A stretch of 64,000 nucleotides of DNA from Ypsolopha sequella. Its lineage: Eukaryota > Arthropoda > Insecta > Lepidoptera > Ypsolophidae. The position numbers and the translations under genes are program-made. The notes beneath the pieces are model-generated. The model worked only from the letters and a program-made list of their open reading frames with translations. It had not been told where the DNA came from and ran no database searches. Every line of letters starts with the position of its first letter. Positions within the stretch are counted from its first letter, which is position 1. Below, in pieces: positions 30,818 through 41,884 of this stretch. The stretch is taken from positions 20,289,280 through 20,353,279 of the forward strand of contig OW203998.1 in assembly GCA_934047225.1 (NCBI GenBank), in the 5' to 3' direction.

Positions 30818-30913
30818 AGATTCCTTAGAGAGTCCCATCGGAGTGAAGGTGGCTCTCCATAAAGAAGATTCCTTAGAGAGTCGTATCGGTGTGAAGGTGG
30901 TTCTCCATCTATA
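30818..30913 (+). repeat. 48-bp tandem duplication
   Basis: AGATTCCTTAGAGAGTC..ATCGG.GTGAAGGTGG.TCTCCAT occurs at 30818 and again at 30866 with a few substitutions. Confidence 0.85.
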
Positions 30914-31466
30914 AATATTCCTTCTAGAGTTTTGACGAAATACGATGAGCGAGTGCTCTACGAGATTCAGAGCTCCCCTCCCTTAATGCATGTGTGAAAA
31001 TTAGGAAGAAAATAGAAAAAAAAAATACAAGAAGTCAAAGTAAAAACAAAGTGGTATAATTCAGCAAAATCCCTACCAGATCCCGAGTAGACTGTGTGCA
31101 TATTACAGTAGGTTTCCATTTTGTGAGGGAACTCCAATATAATGTAAACGAAAAATCAGCAAATTACAGTTTTGCCTAAACCCAAAATCCTTGGCGGGTT
31201 AATAATTTATTTTGCCAAAAATTTGTGATAAAAGATTTTCGCCGAAGCCGCCATAAGCCTCGCCATCATTTTTCACCGGTAATTTGCACAGTCCGTTTTA
31301 CGCAGATTTATCACCAGGATGGAGCGTTTAGGCCCGAGGACCTAAATAGGTCGTCCCACTTCTCTTGTGCCCGAACTCAAAACAATACTGACCTGTATTT
31401 CAAAAGGTTATGTAATGTCGTAGCGTATGTAATGACGTTTTTACAGGGAACATCTATTTATAGGTA
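30914..31466. other. Spacer without supported gene
   Basis: The plus ORF at 31225 (90 codons) extends into the MITE at 31469 and has no recognised domain. Apart from it I see no structure. Confidence 0.4.
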
Positions 31467-31468
31467 TA

Positions 31469-31732
31469 TAAGGTCTTTCAATTTAAATGGAAACTAATTT
31501 AGGTGGTGATTCAGTATCGTTAATACATCACATTCCACTGCAAAGCACTTTTTTTGCGCGAACTTTTTTTCACTTCTCAGTCAGTACAAAGTGGTCCGAT
31601 CAGCTGGCTCAGTTGGTATGGACAAGTGAAGAAAAAGTTCGCGCAAAAAAAAGTACATTTCAGTGGAATGTGATGTATTAACGATACTGAATCGCCTATT
31701 AAATTACTTTCCATTTAAATTGAAATACCTTA
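31469..31732. mobile_element. Palindromic MITE, family B copy 3
   Basis: Ends TAAGGTCTTTC and GAAATACCTTA with TA flanks (31467-31468, 31733-31734). The core orientation is that of copy 1. A CAGT duplication (TCAGTCAGTACAAAGTGG) breaks the arm symmetry at about 31580. The 64-codon ORF inside it is an artefact of the palindrome. Confidence 0.9.
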
Positions 31733-31748
31733 TATACTGGCTGTTAAG

Positions 31749-31893
31749 AAACTGGTGATAGTACTCGTCCATACGAACAACTTTTACCACCAAAGGGAGC
31801 CAACCCTCAAAGTAGTGGCAATTGTTTTTTTTTTTTTTTTACAAAGTTGTTCGTAGAAATGTCGTTCATATGGACGAGTACTATCGTCAGTTT
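31749..31893. mobile_element. Fold-back element adjoining MITE B3
   Basis: GATAGTACTCGTCCATACGA (31757) pairs with TCATATGGACGAGTACTATC (31866). GTTGTTCG blocks flank a T-rich centre (T17). It begins within 20 bp of the previous MITE. The flank TTTCCGGCTTCCGCAAC is shared with 3480. Confidence 0.6.
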
Positions 31894-32275
31894 CCGGCTT
31901 CCGCAACTTACATAGAATCTGCGACGTGTAAAAATCTTCTTTGTAATTTTTTTTCTTATTTTAGTATTGATTTCCAGTTCGTGATGGCATTTTTTTTACA
32001 TAAAAATACATACAAAGTTCAGTTTTTTGTATTGATTGGTAAAATTTATTTTAAAAAAGGTTTTTTTTGCATTCAAATTCTTATATTTTTATTAACATCC
32101 AGTATGCAAATCGAAGGAAGCGTATAAAATTATTACAACTTTAAGTAATTTATTGGGTTCAAAAAACGTAGGTAATAAAAGTAAGGATACGCGTGAATTT
32201 GTAAAAAAAGTAATTTTCTCAGATATGGTAAAAGTTTTCTTAATAGTCTTATGGGCCAGCCAAAATGTCAATATA
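31894..32275. other. T-rich spacer
   Basis: Poly-T patches and a T-rich 101-codon ORF (31822) of low complexity; not a gene. Confidence 0.4.
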
Positions 32276-32640
32276 ATTTGGAGGCAAAGTATTTATTATT
32301 TTGGTACATAAATTTAACCATTATTTTTTAAAGAATTGTCCGATCTGACATCACTTGAGAATTTTAAACATTATACTGATTGTGATGTGTGATTGCTTAT
32401 AAAAAAGTGGTATGTCTACTCATCTGTGATCCATCTGTCAAATCTTGACAACAAAGGACACATTTCTAAACAGCCATTTCTCAAGTGACGTCACACAAAG
32501 GTAATTGAAGTAAAAATATTAAAAATATTCATCATCATGAGGTTTTTTAGACCACAAGTTCTAAAATACGGCTTATTAAACCTAAATCTCAAAATGGTTT
32601 TCGAATTAACACACCTTAACATAATTTAATCTAAGTAGCT
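32276..32640 (+). repeat. ~365-bp dispersed repeat, copy 1
   Basis: TGATGTGTGATTGCTTATAA, ACAAAGGACACATTTCTAAA, CAGCC, CTCAAGTGACGTCACAC, ATTCATCATCATGAGGTTTT and TTAACACACCTTAACATAAT match 46786-47155 in order and orientation. Class unknown; no ORF. Confidence 0.8.
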
Positions 32641-32835
32641 AGCATTCCATTGAAATTAGGTTTTCTTGTTTCTTGGACAAATACCTCATTCATTGCAGGC
32701 GAAAACTCAGTAGATTTTTACCTGAAACAGAAAGAAATTTAATAAAAATACAAATAAATTAAGGTTTATGATTTAATATGTTTTAATCTGTCTTTACTAA
32801 TAATAAAGTACTTAAATAGTCGCGTCTGTATATTT

Positions 32836-33260
32836 TTTCAATGCAAGTACTCGTAAAGGCCCACTTTTTATGAATCAAAATCGAACAGAAAGTCGATTAT
32901 TTTGCCCTAGGGCTTTATTTTTAATTTATTTACGAGAAGTTAGCTAACCTGCAACCTTTCTTGTGTACCATAAATGTTATACTTTTTTTTCCACTGTTTA
33001 ACGGCTCGGGATACAGTCCTTTTGAGCTTAATTTATTATTAACTTGCAAAATTGTAACAATGTAACTTTCAAGTTTAATAATTAAATTGTTTTCTTTGAT
33101 TATATTTGTGTTATTTCTTCACACTGTGCATTGAAAAACGTAGTATGATACACAGGCGTAAGAGCAATAAATTACTCGGTTATATTTAAAACACTCGCTA
33201 CGCTCGTGTTTTAAATCGTCCTCTTAATTTATTCCTTTTCGCCCTTGTTGCATAAACTAC
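32836..33260 (-). repeat. Inverted partner of 17736-18130
   Basis: TGCAAGTACTCGTAAAGGCC, AACCTGCAACCTTTCTTGTG, GGGATACAGTCCTTTTGAGC, GTAAGAGCAATAAATTACTC and AATTTATTCCTTTTCGCCCT are reverse complements of words there. Here an A/T-rich segment of about 60 bp (33030-33110) replaces part of the other copy. Confidence 0.75.
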
Positions 33261-33760
33261 TATTTTGAAATTCAAAATTTTTACAATGTTTCTCTGTCTG
33301 TCAGTAGGTACATTCCGTTTTTACTCAAGAACCACTCAACGGATTTAGATGCAGTTTTTTTATAATCATCGTAGTGACCCTGGTCAACAGATAGACGGGT
33401 TGTTGATAAAATAACCACCAGGTCAAAAACTCTTGATAATTGAAAGACACTTCCAAAAAATAAAATAAATTATATGTGTTCTGTTTCACAACAAACTTTT
33501 TAAGACACCTTAGGTAAGCCGATATTTACAGTCGATTAGCTAAAAGAGATTTCATTGTTCGACGAAAAGAGTACAAATCCGCGTCAAGTATGAAAAATCT
33601 GACTAAGAGATTATGAAGCTATTGTAAAATATATTCGAGTACATACATATATTATAATTGCACAGATAAGTAACCAGGCACAGCGCAAACACTTTGATAA
33701 TAAGACCCACAGGTGAGCGACAGATGATATGTGAAATACTTTGCAATATATGCACTATCA

Positions 33761-34363
33761 GGGTCGGTGGATATTCGCTCCGCTGAATTCGTCCCGTTTT
33801 CTATTTTTGGGAAAATTCGACCCGCTTACCTCGACCAGAGTAAATTCGTCCCGCAACCCATAAGATACATAACCGTTATGTTCTTGGATTAAAAAGTAAA
33901 CCAATTGTTAGCCCAGATATAATTGTTAAACTTACCAATTGTCATACCATCAGTGTATTTTTTGTAAAGAGCGGCGGGCCGCACACCAGTGACTTTCCAG
34001 AATCCTGACTCAAACAAAGGACTCTGATGCCAATGACAAGTTAATAATGGGAGCGAGCTGATTTTACACATACTTTAATATTTCATGTTAATAGTCTCTC
34101 CCTACTACATGATCATTAAACTTTAAAAAAATAATATTCCTTTTAAATTTTAAGAGTGATAGTACTCTTATATAAAATAAATAGAAATTTAGGTATAAGA
34201 TCCATTGTCAAGACGAAGGGAACGAATCAACACCCAAAAAGAAGACAAATTTTCACTTACTGAATATATTTTCTGAAGCGGAACGAATTTACACCAAAAA
34301 TAAATACTTTTCGGGACGAATTTTCTCGGGACGAATTTCTGGGGAGCGAATAGCCACCGACCC
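33761..34363. mobile_element. hAT-like MITE with exact 8-bp target duplication
   Basis: CACTATCA flanks both sides (33753-33760 and 34364-34371). The TIR GGGTCGGTGGATATTCGCTC pairs with GGGTCGGTGGCTATTCGCTC (inverted at the right end) and continues to the repeated motif GAATTCGTCCCG / GGGACGAATT. The 8-bp duplication with TIRs points to hAT. It is 603 bp, lacks transposase and contains a possible exon on minus. Confidence 0.85.
33936..34023 (-). other. Possible captured host exon inside the hAT-like MITE
   Basis: On minus the sequence TTGTCATTGGCATCAG ends at 34024 (acceptor-like). An open 88-nt segment follows, starting SPLFESGFWK, continuing VTGVRPAALYK and ending YTDGMTI. It is followed by GTAAGTTTAAC at 33935 (strong donor-like). 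The composition is less AT-rich than its surroundings. The peptide looks coding, but I do not recognise the protein. It could equally be an old transposase piece. Confidence 0.35.
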
Positions 34364-34423
34364 CACTATCATCTATTACTATCTGTGGGTCTCAGGATCA
34401 AAGTGTTTGCACTAGGCCTGGTT

Positions 34424-35510
34424 TCTCTTCTCTTTTGCTGTCTGTACATGCCTCTTTGTTTTGTTTTAAATTATTTTACATTTATATGAATCCCAGAAGC
34501 AAAAGCATATTTACGAACTCTCTTTCACTTCTCAGAACTTACCAATCCAAGCGACCCAAACAGTTGCAAACCTTGAAAAAAGATTGAAAAGAACTGTGAG
34601 ATAGACATAATGCTCACATTTCCATGAATTCGTCTTGTTAACTAAACGAGCTGGCAGTTTTTGTGGTTTTCCACAAAAAGGAAAAGAGTAATTTTTGTTA
34701 AGAGGCTATGCGAATTTTATTTTTGTCACTGTCACTCCAAGCGAAAAATCAGGTTCAGGAAAAGGCAGGTTCAGGGCAAAAGGAAAAAAAGTTGGTTTTA
34801 TATTTTTATTAAAAAAATAAAATAGCTAGCAAAATTTCAAATATGAAATCTCTGGATATTGTTAAAACACACCTAATAAAATACGTTTGAGTTCTGTATA
34901 TGGTTCCTATTTGTCAAACGAGGAGAAAAGGTGTGTTTGAAGACCTCATTTCAACAATTATTTCTTTCGAGGAAACTTTATCCAAACATGTTTTCCAATT
35001 TCAAAACCCTAGATTATATAGTCAAAATGCATATACCAGAAACTGATTATAATTTTCCGTGTATTTCATGAAATACACAGAAAAGAAACACCTTATTTTT
35101 TTCGCATATCGCCTTAAAAATATAATGTTTCGCAAATCAGCTGCACAACAATCTACTAACACGCAGATTTACTGCTTTTTCGTTTTTTTCTGGAAACGGT
35201 ACTTACTTATCATACTGAACTAAATACCGCGGAAATTAAAAATATTATCCCCTTTTTCGTTTCGAAATTAGTAACTGAAAATGTTGTTTTTCAATTTTTA
35301 TTTTTACTCCAGATCCTGCCGAGGGAAAAGCGCTGTGACTTTATTAACAAGCCTTCAAAATAGCGTAGTAATTATAACAGGTAATTTGAGATAATAAATA
35401 TTTTCTTTATTAATTTTTTTTGTGCCAACTTAAAACAAAACAGTTGTATTGGTATGATCGTACAGTCATTGATTTATTTTGTCCGCGTATTTTGAGACTA
35501 TAATAAAGGG
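34424..35510. other. AT-rich spacer
   Basis: A doubled AGGTTCAGGAAAAGGC / AGGTTCAGGGCAAAAGG sits at 34751-34785. No gene, arm pair or matching repeat was found in the rest. Confidence 0.4.
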
Positions 35511-35831
35511 TGATCCAGCCAAAACGCACGGTGTTAATTTTAAATAAAACAAAAAGTTTTCAGAGAATTATCTTATTTTGTATTATGATAGAAGGATCTA
35601 TGACAATTATGTGTGAAACTAAATATCGGCCAAATGCTCGCATTGGCTTCGGTGGCATACCTCTATCCGATGGTCGATATTTTCAATGACTTTAAGACAT
35701 AATTGAGGTTCAATGTCGTTAATGTGCCGAATTATTGATATCCTTCTATCATAGTGAAAAATATTAAGATAATTCTCTGAACACTTTTTGTTTTATTTAT
35801 GTTGCATTATGGTTGGACCACCCTTTATTAT
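35511..35831. mobile_element. Mariner-derived MITE with transposase tail
   Basis: The ends TAATAAAGGGTGATCCAGCC and TTGGACCACCCTTTATTA are inverted. The arms continue through AAATAAAACAAAAAGT, TCAGAGAATTATCTTA and ATGATAGAAGGA. The centre retains the end of a transposase gene. TA-rich flanks fit Tc1/mariner, but the exact duplication is ambiguous. Confidence 0.8.
35619..35745 (-). pseudogene. C-terminal remnant of a mariner-superfamily transposase
   Basis: Minus translation reads RHINDIEPQLCLKVIENIDH then RIEVCHRSQCEHLADI and stop at 35619-35621. IENxxxRI.VC.RS...HL.DI is the C-terminal signature of a group of Tc/mariner transposases. Everything upstream of it, including the catalytic triad, is deleted, which explains the small size of the host element. 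Confidence 0.75.
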
Positions 35832-35857
35832 CATAGCGACGCGCAAACATAAAACTA

Positions 35858-36720
35858 ATAATAATAACAATAAAATTCTTTATTGCACAGAATAAAATTA
35901 TTGTACAAAGGCGAGCTTAATACTAATTAGTATTTTCTACCAACTAACCTTTGGCAATGAGGAAATTGTTGAGGGTAGTGCCATACTATTTAAAAGGGAT
36001 AATATTGAAAATAGTACTTAAATAATAAATAACTAGACTACATCCTAATAAACATTTAAAGCAAAGTTATAGTATATAATGAAATACATAAACTACATAA
36101 ACAGTTTACACAAATATATAAATGTATATTGATGAAAATTCATTAATTACTCATAACATAACATATTATATAATATAAGAATCAAAAGAAATCAAGTAAT
36201 ATTCTGCAACTCAAGAAAGTATTGTTTAATTTTGTTCTTGAAGACTGATATTGACGTCGCTTCACGGATGTGTAACGGCAAGCTGTTCCATAAGCGTATT
36301 GCACTCACAGTGAAAGAATTAGGGTGCATATGCATGTGTTATGCTCAGGAGTGCGAAGAAGTGGATCGTTGAAGACGATCGAGGGACAAGAGATATTGTG
36401 GGGAATTGGGATTATGGAGAATACCGTATAAGAAAGTAAGAACGTGGGAATCTCTCCGGTAACTGATGTTAAGCCAATTGAGTTTGGCACGGAATTCAGA
36501 GATGTGATCATACTTACGCAGCCCGAATACGAGTATATAGCGAATGGATAAGTTGAGAGGACGGTCAAGCTTATTCAGAAGTTCCTCAGTGAGGTCGGGA
36601 TAGCAGACATCTGCATAATCCAGAATGGGTAGCAACAAGGAATTGACAAGAGTAACTTTGAAAGAGTATGGCAGGAACTTTTGCAAGCGTTTAAGCGCAT
36701 GCATAGATGCAAATATTTTC
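35858..36720 (-). pseudogene. Non-LTR retrotransposon ORF2 C-terminus and 3' UTR
   Basis: Minus translation from 36704 reads MHALKRLQKFLPYSFKVTL, LLPILDYADVCYPDLTEELL, LRKYDHISEFRAKLNWL and ILHNPNSPQYL. Two in-frame stops follow near 36345, then FTVSAIRLWNSLPLHIREA and a final stop at 36192. The 3' UTR runs to about 35858, where ATAATAATAATAAC on plus forms the tail. The same family as 14155-15366 (shared LRRLQ/KRLQ.FLP and ILDYA). The 5' end is truncated, so RT catalysis is lost. Confidence 0.88.
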
Positions 36721-37722
36721 TACTTATTTTTACATATTATTTATTTTTCTACTAATAACCTTGAGCTGTACTGTAATGTATCTAACACAAACCCATATTT
36801 TGATACAGTTTCTAAACGGTACAGATTTACCAAAGAACATAAATAGTTCCTGACCCCAATTCCGGTGTTTTATTGGAGTTTTAAAGCTCTAGTTTTGTTT
36901 ACTACCAAGAAAACAGTTTTACACGTTACGGTCGTGATACCAAAAAGGGTAAGAAGCTAACACTATAAAGTAGTCCATTTGTGTTTTTTTATTGAGCCAC
37001 CGTATTTATTATTATTATTTATTATATTCTTTACGAACTAAAATTGAAAAAGAGTTTTCGACTCGTTAACTTTTGTTTTGGCTGACTATTCTTAGGTTGA
37101 GAAAACTTTTCAGTGAAAATTCTTTCTTTTAGAAAGAAGTTTAATTTTAGGGTAAATTCCGGGCAAAAAATATTTTGAGAGCTGCTATTCCAAAGTTAAG
37201 AGGATTTAGAAGTTACACTGCGTTTAAAGACGTTTTTGAATCGCTTAAAACTTTCTATATTTCTATATGAGTATTTTAAAAAAAAAATTACATTATAAAT
37301 TCTTCGTTCTTCATTCTTTTTTGCACACACCCGTAGAAACATGGATATACGTTATATTTAATTCGAAACAATATGCACATTGGCGTGCTTAACTCTGATT
37401 TCTTCCAGAAAAACCAAGAGAAAATAACAAAAAAAAAATCTACATCCAGTAATCATGCAAGTGCACAAAGAGATTGACATAAATAAATGCCTTTCAAATG
37501 CTTCAAAAACGAATAAAGTGCTTCAACTTTTTAAATTTAAAACAGACTTTGTAAAATCTTAAACACACACACCAATCATAAAACACATGAATCAAATTAG
37601 TTCATTCATAGTAGTTTCCATAAGTAATTTTCAATCAATAAATCTCTTGTTGTTTTATGTAAATACTTTCTTTGATTATTGTTACAATTTCCTTATATCT
37701 TTGTCATGTATACATTCGCTAA
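36721..37722. other. AT-rich spacer
   Basis: No repeat or gene recognised. The plus ORF at 36625 starts inside the LINE and is antisense to it. Confidence 0.4.
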
Positions 37723-37810
37723 GATATGCCATCACTTTAGTTATAATGCAATTATAACTTAAGTGATGGTATATCTTACAATGCAATTATAACTAAAGTG
37801 GATGGCATAC
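37723..37810. repeat. Hairpin with a third arm
   Basis: GATATGCCATCACTTTAGTT plus ATAAT (37723) pairs with ATTATAACTTAAGTGATGGT plus ATATC (37751). A third copy ATTATAACTAAAGTGGATGG follows at 37787, so either right arm could pair with the left. Confidence 0.75.
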
Positions 37811-38221
37811 CATCTCTGTGTATCAGTTTCGTAGATACCTAATTAGTGTATAAATAGAATACATATCACAGCTAATCAATTTATTCTGTTGTCAGTACAA
37901 TACGACAAAACTCGGAGTTGCCATCGTCTTAGTTCGTCAAACCGAACTTTACCGAATTAACAGCGACTACAACCAATTTATACCAACACAATCACAAAAA
38001 CAACTGATGCGCTCGCAGCGGCCATGAATAGACGCTGGCGGGAAATGCGTTTATTTCTATTTCTATTAGTTGATCGAGCAGGTACATCGTTCGAAATTCG
38101 AGTCCTGTTTCCGTCATACTGTTCATCTTCAATGTTTCATGTCACAACAGAATGTAAAGGATCATGAAAAGAGATCTGCATAAAGTATACAATACAAGTA
38201 TCAGCTTAATCGGAGAAAATG

Positions 38222-38640
38222 TTTTAGGGTTCTGTGCCAAAGGGCAAATCGGAGCCCTATTAATGTCACTCCGATGTCCGTCTATCTGTCCGTATGTCAC
38301 GGGTCTCTAGCTCTTAGACGGAATGAGATAGAAACCTGAAATTTTGATGTGTTGTGTGAATTGATGACCCAAAATCAAATTTTGAATTTAAAATGTAATT
38401 AAATTATTTTTCAGGGAGGGGCGCATACATGAAAATGGAGCCGAAAAAAAATTATTTTTCTTCTCCTAGCATGTGGGGTGTCATTGTCTAGAGCTCATTA
38501 AGTAAAGTATAAATATATTTTTATCTCGAAAAATAAAGTATTAGGGGGCTATCATAGTTGCCATTTTTAGACCATTTTTGTTACGGGATCTATCTCAAAG
38601 GCCAAAGCTTTAGAAGTATGAAACTCCTATATATTATTTG
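38222..38640 (+). mobile_element. AGGGTTCCG-family element, 3'-truncated
   Basis: TTTTAGGGTTCTGTGCCAAA, GGGCAAATCGGAGCCCTATT, CACGGGTCTCTAGCTCTTAG, TTTCAGGGAGGGGCGCATAC and GTTACGGGATCTATCTCAAA follow the copy at 2376. The GGCCGGTTTTT end is missing. Confidence 0.75.
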
Positions 38641-39229
38641 TTTAAATATGCTGTATTACACTATCCTTTCACTCAAGATTCTTTACAGCTTTAGTTAAAA
38701 AATCCTCTACCTAAGTGTAACAGTTTGCAAAGGCTGTTCACTAAATGTCTGGAAACGTTTCTACGAAGGAGAACTTATAATTCAATTTTGTCACCCGGCA
38801 CTTTTGTGTACAGGTCATCAATTCTACTAACACAAAACAGAATTCAAGAAATCTATCGGATGTTCTACTATTTTTTGGCTAAGCGGAGACGAAATTCGAA
38901 ACCCAGACGAAAATCTGATTTACTCAGACATCCATATATCCATATCTTCATGTAGCACACCACTCACGACCTCTTCGCACCAAATAAATAAATTCACGAG
39001 AAATTATTTGGGCAACACATAAAATTGACAAACTGCCCATAAAAGTTCTAGCATTCTCGCAGCCACCCATCATCTTCGAGAGGAAACCTCGTCGGAATTC
39101 TAGCAATGTTCTAATGGACCGATTAATATAATTTCGTGCCGTATGAACTTAAATAACACTAAAGCACTTTAGCTGTTGTGTAGTCCTTGGCGATTTGTGG
39201 GCTCTGTTCCCTTCCGTTGTTTGTTTGTT
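38641..39229. other. Spacer with one unassigned ORF
   Basis: ORF 38725-38955 (76 codons, basic, KRRRNSKPRRKSD segment) has no family I recognise and no visible promoter or splice context. Confidence 0.3.
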
Positions 39230-39690
39230 TGTTTGTTGCTTGCTTGTTATATTTCTAAGTTATGAATGCTGATATTCTGATGCATATTTATTATCAATGT
39301 ATTTATGCATACATAAATATGTATATTAAATGTATTTATACAACACAAATAACAACAATATTGGAATCATATACCTATCACCCGATACATATTTACAACC
39401 ATACTTAATGTATATACAAACAAACGCAAAGCCACACACACACCTCACGCACACAACCTCCCTAACACTTAAACACACACACACACCCTCACAGAGACAT
39501 AGACACCTCCACTCACACAATAAGACACTAACTGTAATACTTGTTTAACTCTAACTTTAAGCTATGGATTTGAAGGAGCGAGGTCTTCTGGAACAAGTAT
39601 TTCTATACTTAAAAGAAGGCCTCAGCATTGTAATTTAATGTATTACTGGTTATTGAATAAACATTTTTTCATTTCATTTTCATTTCATTT
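39230..39690 (+). mobile_element. Probable LINE 3' UTR and tail
   Basis: A TTTG/TTGC run opens the segment. CACA-rich sequence spans 39424-39520. GCGAGGTCTTCTGGAACAAG, AAAAGAAGGCCTCAGCATTG and GGTTATTGAATAAACATTTT precede a CATTT repeat at 39669-39690. AATAAA plus a short-repeat tail is the usual end of a non-LTR element. The opposing ORFs over the CA-rich part are not genes. Confidence 0.45.
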
Positions 39691-40224
39691 AATTTTACCT
39701 GAAATTCACGTGGTGGCTAGGCTAACACGGAAAGCACTTTTGTTTAAAAATTGTGATTTCTTGTTTGACAAATTTCGTGTCCTGACAATAGAATCAAACG
39801 CATATTTACCTAAAGTTCAAGTTGTTGGCTGATATGGAATGCATCTTTGTATCACAAAAATTCCTTATTATTTCTTCAATTCACGTTTTGAAATCTCAGA
39901 ATGCAATTTTATCAACAGTTAGCGCGCGAGATGAATGCAGATCTAAAGGATTCAATACTCAGCTGTTATCTCTACGCACACAGCACTGCAGGCGTGCGAG
40001 GGAGGTGTGCAGTCGGCGGGGAGAGGTGCTCCCGCCCTCAGCCCCTGACTGCATTTAACTCACGTGCACATTGATTTGGTACTTTAATAAAAAAAAAAAA
40101 CGTGAAACGATATTAAATATATATAAGCGACCGATTTCTTTCACTGAAATTATCACTGCTCATTTCCATAAAGTGACAGAGTAACGACACATTCCCTAAA
40201 ACCACCCTGACATACAAATCATGT
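39691..40224. other. Spacer with GC-rich patch
   Basis: 39960-40060 is GC-rich (GGCGTGCGAGGGAGGTGTGC, TGCTCCCGCCCTCAGCCCCT). The 78-codon plus ORF through it (39822) has no known domain. Possible exon or element piece; undecided. Confidence 0.3.
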
Positions 40225-40410
40225 GGAAGTTTATTTTTTTTTATTTTCCGTGATATATGCCATAGTAATACGTTTCCTGTGAACATTTAAACTAGCTACT
40301 TGTAACGGCTGAAGCTGTAGACCACTGTGACAGACGGACAAATGGACGGACAGACGGACAGCGCAGTAATAGGGTACCGTTTGGCACCCTTCGGGTACGG
40401 AACCCTAAAG
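40225..40410 (-). mobile_element. AGGGTTCCG-family fragment, inverted
   Basis: On plus it ends GGTACCGTTTGGCACCCTTC then GGGTACGGAACCCTAAAG. GACGGACAAATGGACGGACA precedes. The 3' end is missing. Confidence 0.7.
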
Positions 40411-40525
40411 ATTTATTAAGATAACTATATGAGGCAGTTATCCTGAGTGGCCTATATTTTCTAGATGGAGTCTGTTTTCTATTGTGTTTAGAAAAGATGG
40501 GCTACTAGACCGCCTCACTCATGTG

Positions 40526-41069
40526 TAATTTTGCGAAATTTAAAGAAGGTTAAACGATAATCATTGTAGTAAAACAATTCGTACAATTTGCTTACAGCAA
40601 ATCATATAATGTTACAGCAATTGGACTGTGGAACTCATTACCGCACAAATGTAATTTGCAGTAATTTTGCGAAATTTAAAGAAGGTTAAACGATAATCAT
40701 TGTAGTAAAACAATTCGTACAATTTGCTTACAGCAAATCATATAATGTTACAGCAATTGGACTGTGGAACTCATTACCGCACAAATGTAATTTGCAGTAA
40801 TTTTGCGAAATTTAAAGAAGGTTAAACGATAATCATTGTAGTAAAACAATTCGTACAATTTGCTTACAGCAAATCATATAATGTTACAGCAATTGGACTG
40901 TGGAACTCATTACCGCACAAATGTAATTTGCAGTAATTTTGCGAAGTTTAAAGAAGGTTAAACGATAATCATTGTAGTAAAACAATTCGTACAATTTGCT
41001 TACAGCAAATCATATAATGTTACAGCAATTCTACTGTGGAACTCATTACCGCACAAATGTAATTTGCAG
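40526..41069 (+). repeat. 136-bp tandem, four near-identical copies
   Basis: Units start at 40526, 40662, 40798 and 40934, each exactly 136 bp (TAATTTTGCGAAATTTAAAG to TAATTTGCAG). Copies 1-3 look identical; copy 4 differs at GAAGTTT and at CAATTCTAC. Each unit encodes KQFVQFAYSKSYNVTAIGLW then NSLPHKCNLQ in one plus frame, the RLWNSLP-type C-terminal motif of a non-LTR ORF2. The unit is therefore a piece of a retrotransposon gene amplified in place. Confidence 0.95.
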
Positions 41070-41127
41070 TCTCAGAACAATAATACATCAATGTTTGCAT
41101 TACAGCATAATAAGACCGTATGATTAT
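40980..41127 (+). pseudogene. LINE ORF2 C-terminal remnant leaving the tandem
   Basis: After the last unit the frame continues through SQNNNTSMFALQHNKTV to a stop at about 41122, a plausible natural C-terminus. Upstream RT sequence is absent. Confidence 0.5.
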
Positions 41128-41884
41128 TTTATTAGATTTTAAGAGATGCAAACATACATACAAACAATAGACAGTACGTCCTTTTTCGAAGTCGGTTATA
41201 AGAAACAGCATTACTCGTAAAGCCTTATAAATCTCTTCAGCCGGAAAAGATTTTCTACTCAGTTCAGGAAGAAATATAGTAAATTTGCGGATTGTAGCTA
41301 GATTTGTAAACAGCAAAATGTTTTGTGCCAGTCTTTGTTATTTTCCGACATATGTTACGCAAGATAAAGTTGTAGTATTTATTTAATTCAGGACTTTCTT
41401 TTGAACCACATAATGTACAGTGACAGTATATCAGTGACGTGGTACAAAACAAAGGTATTCGGAGAAATCGGTCCTGCTCCAACGCTTTCATTTTAGACTT
41501 TTCCATCTCGCTCAGTAGTAGCGGTCCGATCAGAAAACTCGTGATTTCAAGGCGTTTTTATTTAAATGGGTTAATATAACGGCTGTTTTATATCTTATGT
41601 TGGTATAAGTTTTATTGTCAAAAACCTAACATAACTTAAATGAAATGATATTTAGATGATAGTTCAGACATAGCTTTGCGATTTTATCGCGGATCGAACG
41701 GCCAAAATATTAAGATCAAAAAGTAAAATATGACATATATTTTTTTTAAATTTATATATCGCAATTACACGATTTAAAATGAAAGAGTCAAAATCGGGAG
41801 AACCCCGCCTTAAACAAATTATTGATAATACGGAACAACTTTCTATCTACAAATTTTAAATTTAAGGGGCTGCACAGTGCTAAA
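41128..41884. other. Spacer with a repeat trace
   Basis: GGTCCTGCTCCAACGCTTTC (41469) is a fragment of the repeat at 41885. ORFs at 41020 and 41264 on minus are antisense or random. Confidence 0.4.

Larger units (their letters stand above)
33672..34423. mobile_element. Hairpin element split by a hAT-like MITE
   Basis: AACCAGGCACAGCGCAAACA (33672) and TGTTTGCACTAGGCCTGGTT (34404) are inverted ends, with CTTTGAT and AGACCCAC blocks also paired. Removing the 33761-34363 insertion and one copy of its duplication leaves a hairpin element of about 140 bp. Its own target duplication is not clear. Confidence 0.75.

Noticed and set aside
31487..31681. 64-codon ORF
   Set aside because: Entirely within palindromic MITE B3.
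39326..39548. Opposing C/V-rich and T/H-rich ORFs
   Set aside because: Both come from CA/GT-rich simple sequence in a probable LINE 3' UTR.
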